From contig OX637794.1 in NCBI GenBank assembly GCA_951802425.1, positions 4,526,001 to 4,590,000 of the forward strand: a DNA stretch of 64,000 bases, written 5' to 3'. The notes beneath the pieces are model-generated. The model saw only the letters and a list, made by a program, of their open reading frames with translations. It was not told the origin of the DNA and made no database searches. The position numbers and the translations under genes are program-made. This document shows, in pieces, positions 35,385 to 45,833 of this stretch. This stretch comes from Clavaria fumosa (Eukaryota > Basidiomycota > Agaricomycetes > Agaricales > Clavariaceae). Position 1 is the stretch's first letter, and each line of letters opens with the position of its first letter.

Positions 35385-35814
35385 GTCATGGACATCAAAA
35401 ACTTCATTCAAATGGAGTATATATATTGTTAGATATCATTTTTTCTTGTGAACCTTCATAGCAGGTATCCTTTTTCTATAATTAAATGCATTAGAAATAC
35501 TCACAGGAACAAAGTAGTAAACAAACCTTTTTGATTGAACTGGCTCTGAAGCCTCTGGCTCATCACAAAGCTGCTTTCTAAACCCCTGGAGGCTTTCTAT
35601 GATCTGCTTTTGAACCCACAGCACATCTTTAGCCATATCTAGGAAGTCAGCATGCTGATCTGGAGCCTTGATCCTTGTATACCACCAGGACAGACCCACA
35701 ACAACTGTGAAGAATCTGTTAATGCTCCCCTTCCACAATCCTTCCCATATCTCTTCAATTTGCACCACTCGCAGCAATTTATCAGTCCCCTCTCTCCTGT
35801 GAGACTTGGGCTGA
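35385..35814. other. sequence between two LTR copies, unrecognised minus-strand frame
   Basis: A minus-strand frame of 113 residues (35436-35777) contains FLDMAKDVLWVQKQIIESL but no motif that I know. It may be what is left of an element interior or of host DNA trapped between two insertions. Confidence 0.4.
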
Positions 35815-36108
35815 TGTTAGGATCAATTATGTAAGCCACCAAAAAAGTAGTGGTAGAAGGTTGTGGGAAGGTTGTGGATGAGTCATGTGATCCAGATGGG
35901 AGCCAGCTTACCTAAGGTGTGCATCACATGACCCAGGCTTTAGTGCATCACATGACACAAGAGGTCCAAGTGTGGGAATGCCAGCAAGTGCCAAAGCATA
36001 TATATACCTTCACTTTTCCTTTTTTGTACTCTTTTCCCCTTATGTTAGTATTGTCATCATGACCTTACATTTAAGTTGTGTGAGACCCAGTCTGATATAA
36101 TACTAACA
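35815..36108 (+). repeat. LTR copy 2 (complete, 294 bp)
   Basis: Starts TGTTAGGATC and ends ATACTAACA, giving the 6-bp inverted ends TGTTAG/CTAACA. Gag-like sequence follows on the plus strand from about 36290, so this is the 5' LTR of the element remnant to its right. Confidence 0.85.
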
Positions 36109-36289
36109 TCTGCCCATCTGCCCTAGCCCTGTGTCCTAACCTGGCTAGCCTGGACCCTTAATTTCAAACTGTGACATGTTGTCACAGCTCAGCCCCCATC
36201 ATCCTCTTCTCCTTTTCCCTTGCCCATGGTGTGTAACAGAACCATGCGAAATTGTTACTGTGTGTAGATACCGAGTACCCAAGGCCTGG

Positions 36290-37770
36290 AACTTTATTTT
36301 ACAGTGCCATAGAATGATGCTGGACCTAGCTGTTGCCCCCTTTGATGGGCAGAAAAGGAACTTTTGTACATTCCTCTGATCACTTTGCCTCCTGTTTATG
36401 GTGAACCTGACTACCTATGCTATGGACCTGGTGAAGGTCCTCTTTGCTCTGAGCAAAATTACTGGAGAAGGATTCACCACAGAATGGGCAAATATGAAGG
36501 TGGAAGGTAATGGCGAGGCCAGAACCTGGGCAGAGTTGGTGGAGGAAATGAAGCAGGCATTTGATGACCCAAATGACTGTGCAACAGCCCTTGCAGACAT
36601 CACAGGGTTGAAATAGGGTGCCATGATGGCACCAGAGTTCTTTGCAAAGTTTGAGACACTGTTCTGATGGGCAGAGATGTGTGAAGAGAAGGACTCAGGA
36701 ATCCTAGTCCATTGGCTGGAGTTGAACCTGAGTAGGAGATTGGTGGGGAAGATCTGTGGTGTCTCCCCAATGCCAGAGACATATGGAGGATGGAAAGTGC
36801 TGGCAGAAAGACTTGATGCCCAGCAATGGCAATTTGATGTGATAGTCATGGAATGATACCTGTGACCTGCTGCAACTCTACTGTGACCTTCTGTGACCTT
36901 TTCACAACCTTTCACAACCCCTCTGCTGCACACTCTGGATGTGGCCATGGGCCAGGGATGGGCCCCTGCTGCTGAGAGATGTTGTTTCTGATGCTGCCAG
37001 ACTGGCCATGCTGTCTGATTCTGCCCCCTGCCTGATATGTGTCTGCAGGTCCCAAGGGCCCAAACCTGTGCAGTATCAAGTACCCCCCAAACATGAGAGG
37101 AGTATGAGAAAGAGATTGCAACTGCTCTGAGCCCAACTGGAGCCATATGAGAGAGCAAGGAGGGTTCCTGCTAGGGAGAAAAGCTGTTCCAGCCCCCATT
37201 CTATCCCTGTGCCTGCAGCAAGTATACCCAAGTATACTATCTTGCAGCAGAGACATACCCAGGTTGGGGCTGAGGTGAAAGAGGAAGTGAGACTGGCAGA
37301 GCACCTAACCACAGTGCAGCCAGAAATGGGGAAATGTGTGCCACAAGAGCTAGCCATCCAGGTGCACTTGGAGGCTCTCAGCACTGGCAAGTCAGCCACA
37401 ATGAAGGCCCTTGTCAACTCAGGGTGCACCAACTGCTTCATGGACTTGGAGTGGGTGAAAGAGTGGGACTGGAGCCATCTCTCCTGCTGCACCCAATCAC
37501 ATTGTACAATGTGGATGGGATGCAGAACAAAAATGGGGAGGTCTGGTATGGGATAGATTTGCTGGTGAGGGTTGGTGACCACCAGGAGCAGATCCACTTT
37601 CTGCTGGGAAAGTCCCAGTCCCACATGGTAGCCCTTGGGCATGACTGGCTGAGGAGAGGAAGACCTCCAGGAAGTGTATGAAGTTGAGGAAGAAGTAGGA
37701 GAGGATGTGGATGGCCTGCACAAAGAGTTAAATGAGGAAGTGACTCAGGAACTTCTGGGGGAACTCTGAG
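36290..37770 (+). pseudogene. decayed gypsy gag, zinc knuckle and protease
   Basis: On the plus strand: VAPFDGQKRNFCTFL (gag start region), then AMDLVKVLFALSKITGEGF, EWANMKVEGNGEARTWAELV and EEMKQAFDDPNDCATALADI, interrupted by several stops. At about 36983-37025 a CCHC knuckle can be read with two TGA codons inside it (C-F-stop-C-CQTG-H-AV-stop-F-C). The protease part has MKALVNSGCTNCFMDLEWVK, where the catalytic Asp of the D-S-G loop is Asn. It ends near 37770 with no reverse transcriptase. The damage is mostly of the CG to TG/CA kind. Confidence 0.8.
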
Positions 37771-38570
37771 TCATGACAACAAACCAACCCCCATACTCAC
37801 ACAGGCCACAACCAATTCCTCCTCTTCTCACTTTCCTCACAACTTATCTAATACTCCTATTGCTTCCCAGTCCTCCCAATCTTTCCTCATAAAAACACAA
37901 ATCCCAGATTTCAGCTCAATTCCCTTAAATACTCTTGTTGACTGTGGTGCATCAATGAATTTTATTGATTTCACACTTGCAAACTCCTGTCTGAACCTCC
38001 TAATCCTGCTCCCACAACCTCTACCACTCCAATATTTTGACAGAAGCTCCTCCAGCTCCAACATAACTCACTATGTCCTTGCTAATACAAAATTCCCTGA
38101 TGACACTGTCCAACCAATCAAATTCCTCATCACCAAGACTCATCCTCTCACCCCTGTGGTTCTAGGACTCAATTGGCTACAAACCTGGAACCCCAAGATT
38201 GATTGGACCCTTTAGTTTTGGACAGACTGCTTTTTCTGTGACTATCCCCCTTACAATTCTGGATGTGCAACTCCTGAGTGAACCTCCCTCTAACCTCGTG
38301 AACTCAACTCTGAAACCCCCTACACCCCTGTGAGTTCAACTGGTCAAGGCCACTACACCTTGCAACTTGGAGCAACAAGGAAAATTCATAGGACTCCTCT
38401 ATATCCAACCTGTGAACAACCCATACAATGATGACACAATACTTGCAAGTTCTGCAACCACCCAACTCACTCCCCCACAACCTGAAGAATTAGTTCCACA
38501 GGAGTATCACAACTACCTGGATGTATTTTCTGAAACCTTAGCCCAGGAACTACCCCTGCACCATGACTAG
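37771..38570 (+). pseudogene. second gypsy remnant: protease and pol N-terminus
   Basis: A different protease-like stretch, NTLVDCGASMNFIDFTLANS (about 37930-37990), is followed by VLGLNWLQTWNPKIDWTL and, after stops, by EELVPQEYHNYLDVFSETLA, which is the region just before the reverse transcriptase in gypsy elements. It stops at 38570 where the reverse transcriptase should begin. It is not the continuation of the preceding remnant, because both carry their own protease. Confidence 0.7.
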
Positions 38571-38689
38571 GTTGCCAGAGGGGCCTGGACCAATGTGACT
38601 GATGGAAGGAGTGAAGCATGAGGGAACATGCTTCTGTGACTGATGAAAGACCACACTAGGAAGGCACATGGACTGCAGAATGCTGTGGA

Positions 38690-39110
38690 CAGTCAGCAAC
38701 CCTGCTTCTTAGGCACATTCTCCCATGCCTTGTGAAATAGAAGCTGGAGTATACCACATGGTCCATGATAAGGAGATAAGGCCCTGTAGTACAGTATAAG
38801 TAGTTGGTCACAAGTCATAGTAGTTCCCCTGTCTTTGACCTGGTCTATACCTGACCAGCTCCTGTTCATAGGTAAACCCTCTAGTAGTTGCCTATAGGAT
38901 TCAATTCCCCCCACCTGCTCTCTGTGTGATGGCCATGAGTTGGATCAAGCCCCAGCTAGGTGTTGGTGGCCAGTCACTGACAATCTGCCCCAGGAGTCCA
39001 TGCAACCTCCAGATATGCTTGAGGCAGAGTTCCACTGTTTCCTCTGTGGTGAGGACTCCTGGCAGCAGTACAAAGTGCACTTCTTTTGAAAACAAATCCA
39101 CCACCACCCA
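38690..39110 (-). pseudogene. gypsy integrase fragment, opposite strand
   Basis: The minus strand reads MVVDLFSKEVHFVLLPGVLT and CLKHIWRLHGLLGQIVSDWP, the first catalytic Asp region and the H-G-LP-IVSD region of a gypsy integrase core, then after a frame change ESYRQLLEGLPMNRSWSGID. It is a short, frame-broken piece inserted opposite to its left neighbour. Confidence 0.7.
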
Positions 39111-39788
39111 GATGGCTGTGTTTCCTTGGGACTCAGGTTGTGGTTGAGTTATGTGATGAGGAACTCTGTTTGTTCCTCTGTAGTGATGCCAGGTTTTTGT
39201 TTGGCTAAAAAGTGGCTGAAAGACTGTGGCAGGGGACTTCCAGTGACTTTAGTCTTTACTGGAAGTCTCCTGCCCAGCTCTTGCCCAAATTCTCAGGGGC
39301 AGACAATTGGTGGTCTTTGCATCCCCAATTTCACTTTTTGGGCTTCCTGGACTCAATAGATTATGAGACCTGTGCTCTGTGGTGCTCCCATAGCTTATCC
39401 AACCTCAGGAATCAATTCCCCTGTGTTTCAAACCCCATACTCAACTTCTTGGACCTCCAGGAATATTTTGGATCAGCCTAACCTGCTCAATCTTGAAGCA
39501 GGGTACCTAACCTTGTCAATTCTGCCACATTTTGGGAGGAAACCCTATGCCATCTTATACTTGTTTGATTTGGCTCAACTAGGAGAACAGATTTGTTGAC
39601 TACTGACTGCATCCTGATTCACTGCTCTGTTCACAAGCTCTTCAAGAAACACCAATCCAGTTCCAATTACCTTAAGAATTGCATGTTCAAATGTTGGGTG
39701 CTGGAACTTCTTTATAGTGCCCTCGAAAAGGTGAGAAGGTTACCCAGGAGTCGGAGTGTAAAGGTACTTACATTGGGTTCATTTTTAT
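39111..39788. other. CpG-poor repeat-block DNA, no gene recognised
   Basis: Short frames on both strands without motifs. It is probably decayed transposon sequence, judged only from its setting and composition. Confidence 0.4.
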
Positions 39789-39791
39789 GGC

Positions 39792-39884
39792 AAAATCACC
39801 ACTCACTACTCCAGTAATTAACCAGGCTTTTACAAAATCACCACTCACTACTCCAGTAATTAACCAGGCTTTTACAAAATCACC
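39792..39884. repeat. 42-bp tandem duplication
   Basis: AAAATCACCACTCACTACTC and the following 22 bases occur twice without change, then a partial third copy. Confidence 0.95.
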
Positions 39885-40119
39885 AATACTGCCTTATTGG
39901 CTTCACCATTTTACTTGCTCCCAGCACATTTTCAACATACCTCAACATTCTCTATCAGACCATATATGCATCACATTTATTAGAGTTTGCATCTCAAGTT
40001 ATTTGCAATTTTCGCCTTCAAAACTTTGATTTTGGACTCCATTTTGTCTGGCCCATATCTCATTCAATCCCCATCATACTCACTTCATTTTGGACTCATT
40101 GGATTTCCCTAGATCAGGT

Positions 40120-40893
40120 TTATATACCTGCCATGGTTACAGGGGCAGGGGTGGGAACATGGCTTGTACATTTATAGAGATGTAAGTTCAGACTTACTAT
40201 GTCTCTCTTCCAAAATCCTGCTCCTGAGTAGAAGCCAGGGGGACTGTTGCTGCTGCTGCTGCTGCTGTTGTTGTTGTTGTTGCACCACCTGGGCACTGGC
40301 CATCTCTCTCTCTCTCTTTCATAAATTGCAAGCCAATCACAAAGCAGAGCTGAGTCTTGATGGATAACAATTGTAAGTGCTGAATCAAGGAGCCACTGAG
40401 GGACTCCAGGTGGTGGAGTTCCCAGCTCAATCTCCTGCTGGCAGACAATGTCACAGAGCCCCAATCCAATTCCCAATACAATCAAAGGTGCAGCAGTGGT
40501 GTTGACAAGCTCTGCATGCAGCAGAGTTTTGGCCTTCTCAAAACCTGTAGACATGTGGAGTGTCTGCACCAGCAAAGTCCAGGAAGACCACTCAGGCTCT
40601 CCCTGAGTGGTCTGAAAGTTGGCCTCAGCCTGAAAGGCTATATTGACACATAGAAATTGGAAAGCATATGTCCCTACATTTGTATTGTCCATGGAATTAA
40701 CCATTTCCTGGAAACAGCAGTCCTGTGACAATTGGCACAAGTATGCAATCCAAGTCTCCTTGCTGTGGGGCACAGCAGCAGAGCTGGCTGGATGCACAGA
40801 AGCAAGAGAGGTAAAACAGGGCACTAGAGCATTGTCATCAGTGATGTGTTTGGCCAGAGCACTGTAGGCCCCAAGCTGGGTGGAAATCACCAC
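40120..40893 (-). CDS. unrecognised open frame, about 257 residues
   Basis: The frame is unusually long for this decayed block and starts with V/M-ISTQLGAYSALAKHITDD. It includes ETWIAYLCQLSQDCCFQEMV, FLCVNIAFQAEANFQTTQGE, LVQTLHMSTGFEKAKTLLHA and LSCDWLA-like text (actual: SALLCDWLAIYERERERW), then Asn and Ser runs from a TTG/CTG triplet repeat (about 40245-40285). The frame is open upstream of 40893 for some codons, so the start is unknown. I do not recognise the family. It may be a piece of a transposon-encoded protein whose frame survives by chance or by recent arrival. Confidence 0.35.
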   Translation of the reverse strand: MVISTQLGAYSALAKHITDDNALVPCFTSLASVHPASSAAVPHSKETWIAYLCQLSQDCCFQEMVNSMDNTNVGTYAFQFLCVNIAFQAEANFQTTQGEPEWSSWTLLVQTLHMSTGFEKAKTLLHAELVNTTAAPLIVLGIGLGLCDIVCQQEIELGTPPPGVPQWLLDSALTIVIHQDSALLCDWLAIYERERERWPVPRWCNNNNNSSSSSSNSPPGFYSGAGFWKRDIVSLNLHLYKCTSHVPTPAPVTMAGI

Positions 40894-41420
40894 AAAAATA
40901 ACCCTGAAATGTGGTGAATAGCAATGGTTTCCTAAGTGAAAATCACCAGGACTAGTTGATAATCAGGCCTTTATTGGGTAGATGAATGGGTGATTTTCAC
41001 CACATATATTACTGAATTCACCTGCTGTTCTCTGGGTGAATAATACTACAATACAAGTGTATTTTACACTGATCTATAATAGGTGAATTTCACTCTATCA
41101 CAAGTGCCTTTAAGCTGGTCTAATAGGTGAATTTCATGTTAGTTTTTGGGTCATCTTAGCCATAATCTTAGGTGTTTTTCACTATCTTTCACCTCAAGAA
41201 ATTGCACAAAATTAATTTGTTGATGATATCTTGAAACAGTATTGTTGATAATCAGGCAAATGAAATGGGTTATTTTTGGCACATATATGACTAAATTCAC
41301 CTGTTGCTCTCCAGGTGAATGTCACTGCTACCAAGCACATTTTAACTTGATATTTTAGGTGGCTTCTACATACTTTCAGTGATTTTAACTATATCTCCAA
41401 GTATTTTTTTAGCCTGTAAA
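40894..41420. other. AT-rich repeat-block DNA with recurrent GGTGAAAATCACC-like motifs
   Basis: GTGATTTTCACC/GGTGAATTTCAC motifs recur in both orientations (40920-41130, 41270-41330). They may be sub-terminal repeats of a non-autonomous element, but I found no ends. No gene is seen. Confidence 0.4.
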
Positions 41421-41508
41421 TTATGCACTCAGTGGGAGTTGAACCCAAGTGCTCATGGAATTGGACTCAACCCATAACTGCTGTGTTACCCATTACACTA
41501 CAGTCCCC
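41421..41508 (-). repeat. tRNA-derived sequence (SINE head or tRNA pseudogene)
   Basis: The minus strand from 41508 reads GGGGACTGTAGTGTAATGGG and onward. It has an A box TAGTGTAATGGG (41489-41500) and a perfect B box GGTTCAACTCC (41435-41445), 55 bases apart. A T-arm of four pairs can be drawn, but the acceptor strands (GGGGACT and TGAGTGC) do not pair, so it is not a working tRNA. Confidence 0.6.
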
Positions 41509-41526
41509 ATCTAGACAATAAGATTT

Positions 41527-41960
41527 TGTGGCTTAATGTCACTCAAATTGAGAGGTGTATCACTCAATATCCTCCAGTTTAATATCACTTAGATTGAGGG
41601 GTGTATTATATCACTCAAAGTCCTCCAGTTTAATCACTCAAATTGAGGGGTGTATTATATCACTCAAATTAATGGGGTGTATTGTATCACTCAATATCCC
41701 TCAGTTTAATATCACCCAAATCAAGGTGGTGTTTTGTATCACTCAATATCCCCTGGCTTAATATCACTCAAATTGAGAGGTATTTTGTATCACTCAATAT
41801 CCTTCAGTTTAATCACTCAAATTGAGAGGTGTATTATATCACTCCAGCTTAATATCACTCAAATTGAGAGGTGTTTTGTATCACTCAATATTCTCCAGTT
41901 TAACATCACTCAAACTGATGGGTGTGTTGTATCACTCAATACCCTCCAGCTCAATATCCC
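41527..41960. repeat. degenerate minisatellite, TCACTCAAATTGAGGGGTGT units
   Basis: Eight to ten irregular units combine two parts, AATATCACTCAAATTGAG and GGTGTATTGTATCACTCAAT, with length changes. No CG dinucleotide is seen in it. The sequence has no stops in some short plus frames only because of the repeat. Confidence 0.85.
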
Positions 41961-42243
41961 TTAATTCCAAAATCACCCATCACCTGTTTTTTGGGTGAAA
42001 GTCATAAATCATCTGACCAGATGGTGATTTCAACCTGCTATTGGGTCCATAGTGAAGCATTCTTGCTGAGTGATAACACCATTGATATGGCCAATGTGCT
42101 TTCATCAGGTGATGTCAGGCCTTCAGCCAAGATGTTAGCAATAGATTTGGCTGAGTTGTCAACTGCCACATTGGCCAGGGCATCCTCATCAGCTGTTCTC
42201 ATTGGCAAATCAGGGTGTGATTTGGCCAAAGGCTTGACATCAC

Positions 42244-42350
42244 AGCCCTTGTCATTGTTGTCATTGTCATTGTCATTGCCATTGTTGTTGTCATTGTCAT
42301 TGTCATTGTCATTGTCATCATTGTTGGTGTTGTTGTCCTCATCCTCATCA
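42244..42350. repeat. (GTCATT)n microsatellite
   Basis: TTGTCATTGTCATTGTCATT and interrupted continuations. On the minus strand it codes for Asn/Asp runs. Confidence 0.9.
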
Positions 42351-42429
42351 ATCTCAATATATCCCCCCATTGAACATGTGCATGTCTGTTGCTACAGAAG
42401 GTTCCTTAAAATGCTGTGAGTGACATGGA

Positions 42430-43139
42430 TGTGCTAATTTATTATGCTTACTATAATTTATCTTGACATAGTTGTGGATCATTGCCTTGCAATCAACACA
42501 GCTGCAATCTCCTTATGCCAGCAGGATTGCATAGCCATCATCATTGATTTCCAGTTCATCCTCATTTTTAGCATCATCTCCAATAACAGACTTGGCTTGA
42601 AGGAGGCATCAAGGCTGCATGAAGAACACAATGAATTGCTGACACACACAATATTGGTGGACAATATATGTCCCAAAATACTCCCACATATCATCATTCT
42701 GGTTTGGAAATGCTTTGGTGAAGGTCTGTCCCTGACAAGGTTGACACTCAAACCTTCCAGTTCAATTTTAGAAATTTAATGTTAGAGATAAATGTGAATT
42801 CACTTAGTTTGGACAACATTGCCATCAATTCCATAGCCTGCCATGACAAATAATTGAACACCCATCATTTTCTGAATCTCCTCCATGAATGTTAACACCT
42901 TCACTGTGAGCTTCTTGCAGTTCCTCAAGTTTCAAGTTTTTAATGTGTTAGTAAGCCATTGACTGTTTCTGCTGCTCTGGGGGTGCACCATCTGAATTCC
43001 ATTTGCATGCCAATTCCTCTGCTGCCTTGAGCTCATTTGCTGTTAGCACATTGACAACCTCTGAGAGTGCTGCTGGGTACAGGCCCATGAACTGTTTACT
43101 GCCAGTCTTGACAGTGCTGGATGCCTCAAGAATTGCCAT
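42430..43139 (-). pseudogene. degraded repetitive-family gene fragment
   Basis: On the minus strand, LTANELKAAEELACKWNSDG at about 42980-43040 is followed by a frame that reads MEEIQKMMGVQLFVMAGYGI near 42840-42890, then stops. I recall this pair, a KWN-x-GAP segment then M-x-FVMAGY, from a large repetitive family of agaricomycete proteins found with transposons. The function is unknown to me. Stops and frame changes show it is dead. Confidence 0.45.
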
Positions 43140-43370
43140 GACACAGTCATGATAAAGGACATTTATGGTGTCTCAGGGCTTGTAGGTCTTGCCCTATTTG
43201 TTTCTGCCAGGTGGAGAGGTATTTTCAGACACTGAGCCTTTGTCATTTGTTTCATCAGGCTGAGCAGCCTGTTTTTGAGATTATGGAACCAATATGTGAT
43301 TTTCTAAGAGTTTTGGGGTAGCTCAAGGGTGCACAAGTGATAAGTAGCAACTCACCTTGTGCAAATCTGC

Positions 43371-43640
43371 TAGGAGGCCTAAAGCTAATTATACCTCCAG
43401 ACATCTTATTGACCCTTACATACTTCTAGTTAAGAATTCCAATGACCAAGGCTAGGAGGCATAATTCTAATTATGCCCCTACAACATCTTAAAAACCCTT
43501 ACATACTTCTAATTAGGGATTCTAACAACCAAGGCTAGGAAGCCTAATCCTAATTATACACATATCTTATAGACCCTTACATACTTCTAATTAGGATTCC
43601 AACAACCAAAGTTAGCATGCTTAATCCTAAATATGTCTAA
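43371..43640. repeat. about 83-bp tandem repeat, three units
   Basis: Each unit has AGGAGGCCTAA-like, CTAATTATAC-like, ACCCTTACATACTTCTAATT and AACAACCAAGGCT segments in the same order. The third unit is partial and diverged. Confidence 0.85.
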
Positions 43641-43735
43641 ATTAGTCTAATTGGATTCTAATTTGAACTTATAATGCTTTTTTAGGAAAAATAGTACATT
43701 TTAGAGAGGAGGTAGCCTTATTATGACTTATTATC

Positions 43736-44286
43736 CTAAATGCCAGCTAATAAATTACTAATTAACATAATAAGCAAGAGAGGTTTTTCCTGATGGCCTG
43801 CCAGTCCATTGCTGGAAAGAAATAAGCAAAGCTCAGATAAGGCAGGACAAACCATACTAAGCCTCAGTGAAAAGGTAGGTGGGAGTGCCTCAATACATAC
43901 TGTACACTCCTGACAGAATAGCTGCAGCCCAAAGCAGTCCTTGCACTTCAAGGAAGTCCATCCTTCTCTGGGTTATCTGGTGAAGGTTCATGGTGCTCAA
44001 AGTTGCCAGAGAAGTCAAAGGAGGGGTCTGTGTCAGGTGCTGGCATGGGGTTGAGAACTGGTACATAGGATGTTGATTGACCTAAGCAACCAGTAGCAGT
44101 CTGGTGAATGAACACAGTGCAACTTCGAGATGTGCTGGCAGATTGCATCTCCAGATGTGGCCAAACAATGCAAGCAACCAGAGCATTGGGATTATTGCAT
44201 TTGCAACCCATCAGGTGACTGCCAGAGCTTGTCAGCCTGCCAAATGCTAATAAAGCAGTTACAGTCCTGAAAACCCTCAAGTACAC
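43736..44286 (-). pseudogene. KDZ-type transposase N-terminal fragment (CxC2-like)
   Basis: The minus strand reads CKDCFGLQLFCQECTVCIEA at about 43890-43950, preceded in another frame by SFDFSGNFEHHEPSPDNPEK. The spacing C-x2-CFG-x3-FC-x2-C is that of the CxC2 cysteine cluster at the N-terminus of basidiomycete KDZ (Kyakuja-Dileera-Zisupton) transposases, where it is normally followed by H-x3-PFHRI. The His and the following residues are changed and the frame is shifted, so this is a remnant. The catalytic region is absent. Confidence 0.6.
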
Positions 44287-44478
44287 TGACTACCTGACCA
44301 TTGCATTGAGACTATGTTTCAGCTATGATTCAATGTTTCAGCCAGTTGGTCATGCAATGTTTCAGGCCAGCTGTGTCACACTAGTCATGACCTTGCTTCA
44401 GCAAGGTCTCCCACTGCCAAAATGGAGGCCAAAAAGTGTGAGAAAGTTTTGATTTATTTGTGTTCTGTGGCACCAACA

Positions 44479-44882
44479 GAATGCTAGAATAAGGTTAGGG
44501 TTAATTTATTCATGCTTTTTCCAAGTTAATGGTAGTACATAAAACTTATCAAAAATATGCTGGTGGTGTGCAAAGCAGTGTATGACAATTTGCAAAAGAA
44601 AGTGAAGTGAGATACTCAGCAGTTGTCTAGGAAAAAAATTAAAAGCCATGATTCTGGGCCATGGGAAGATTTTGTTCCCTGGGGGACTAAAATCTTCCCA
44701 GGGCCCAGAATCATGGCTTTTAATTTTTTTCCTAGACAACTGCTGAGTATCTCACTTCACTTTCTTTTGCAAATTGTCATACACTGCTTTGCACACCACC
44801 AGCATATTTTTGATAAGTTTTACGTACTACCATTAACTTGGAAAAGCATGAATAAATTAACCCTAACCTTCTTCTAGCATTC
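44479..44882. repeat. 404-bp near-perfect palindrome
   Basis: Arms of about 195 bp (44479-44674 and 44691-44882) are reverse complements with about four differences (one indel at the T run near 44516, A/G at about 44558). The loop is about 16 nt. The two strands therefore code nearly the same peptide, starting MSRKKIKSHDSGPWEDF, from both sides; this is a product of the symmetry and not a gene. No flanking duplication is clear. Confidence 0.95.
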
Positions 44883-45833
44883 AGGTGTATTTTGAGGATG
44901 TATTTTAGTCTGATGGGAGCAGAAATACAGAAACATTTCAACCTCAACAGGGTTTTAAATGGGCTAAAGGAAACATAAGCCATCTAAATTCACTGCAGGA
45001 ACAATCCACACTGTCATCCTCTGCTATTCTGCCTTGCACACACTCCACCAATGAAGTACTGCTCACAGTGCCCACATCTAGTAAGGTGGACTTCCTCAGC
45101 AGTGACCTTGCTTACATGTTCAGTTCTGCAAAGCTCATCTTTCACCTGCCTTTTTGCTTTTCAGGGCACTTGTCCCCCGTTTTAGCCTCCATTTCAGCCA
45201 ATTCACATGATCCAATGTTTTAGCTCACATGATCCAATGTTTCAGCTCACATGATTCAATTCTTCAGCTCACATGATCAGCCAGTCATGCTATGATGAAC
45301 TTGAATAACTCACCTATTTCTCAAGAAATATACTGTAACTCATTTATTTCTTGAGAGATACAGGTATATCACTTATGTGCATGTCTGAATTGTGTTAGAT
45401 TACTTAGATATGTGCTTGGGACACTGGGAGGTTGTTGCAGTCGATCCTAAATCTGGAGCTCAAAGGTCGCAGTGAGATCGCGACGAGGTCGCGAGAGTCA
45501 CGTGGATAGCTGATGTAAAGGCTCAATCGAGGAGGTAGAAAGAGGTGATTTCTAGAGAATATCAAAGTCTAGAGAATACATGCCAAGTATCTACTCGTAT
45601 ATATACTGGAGTCCAGGACCATAGGAACGATATCAGTACAAGGTAGTAAGAGAAGACATACAACGGAAGCGACGGTAGGGGGGGGGGAACGAAAGTATCC
45701 GGGCAATGATCGCAAAGTCGTCATGGTCCCAAGAAGGGAAGCATCGGTCGGCAGGGGAACAGGATAGCGGTATAAGGGCGCCAGGGGAACAGGAAGTCGT
45801 TGTGGAAAGGAGATGGGGACGCCAAGGGGACGG
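44883..45833. other. mixed flank: tandem TCACATGATC motif and LTR-like sequence
   Basis: At 45200-45285 TTCAGCTCACATGATCCAAT recurs about four times. From about 45433 (TGTTGCAGTCGATCC) the composition changes back to CpG-rich; a TATATATACTGG box follows at about 45597, which looks like part of another LTR, but no partner was found. No gene seen. The last bases are the insertion site of the gypsy element. Confidence 0.45.

Noticed and set aside
41421..41508. A functional tRNA gene
   Set aside because: A and B boxes are good but the acceptor stem does not pair and no clean anticodon loop can be drawn.
44506..44877. Two nearly identical small proteins coded on opposite strands
   Set aside because: They are mirror readings of the two arms of the 404-bp palindrome, not genes.
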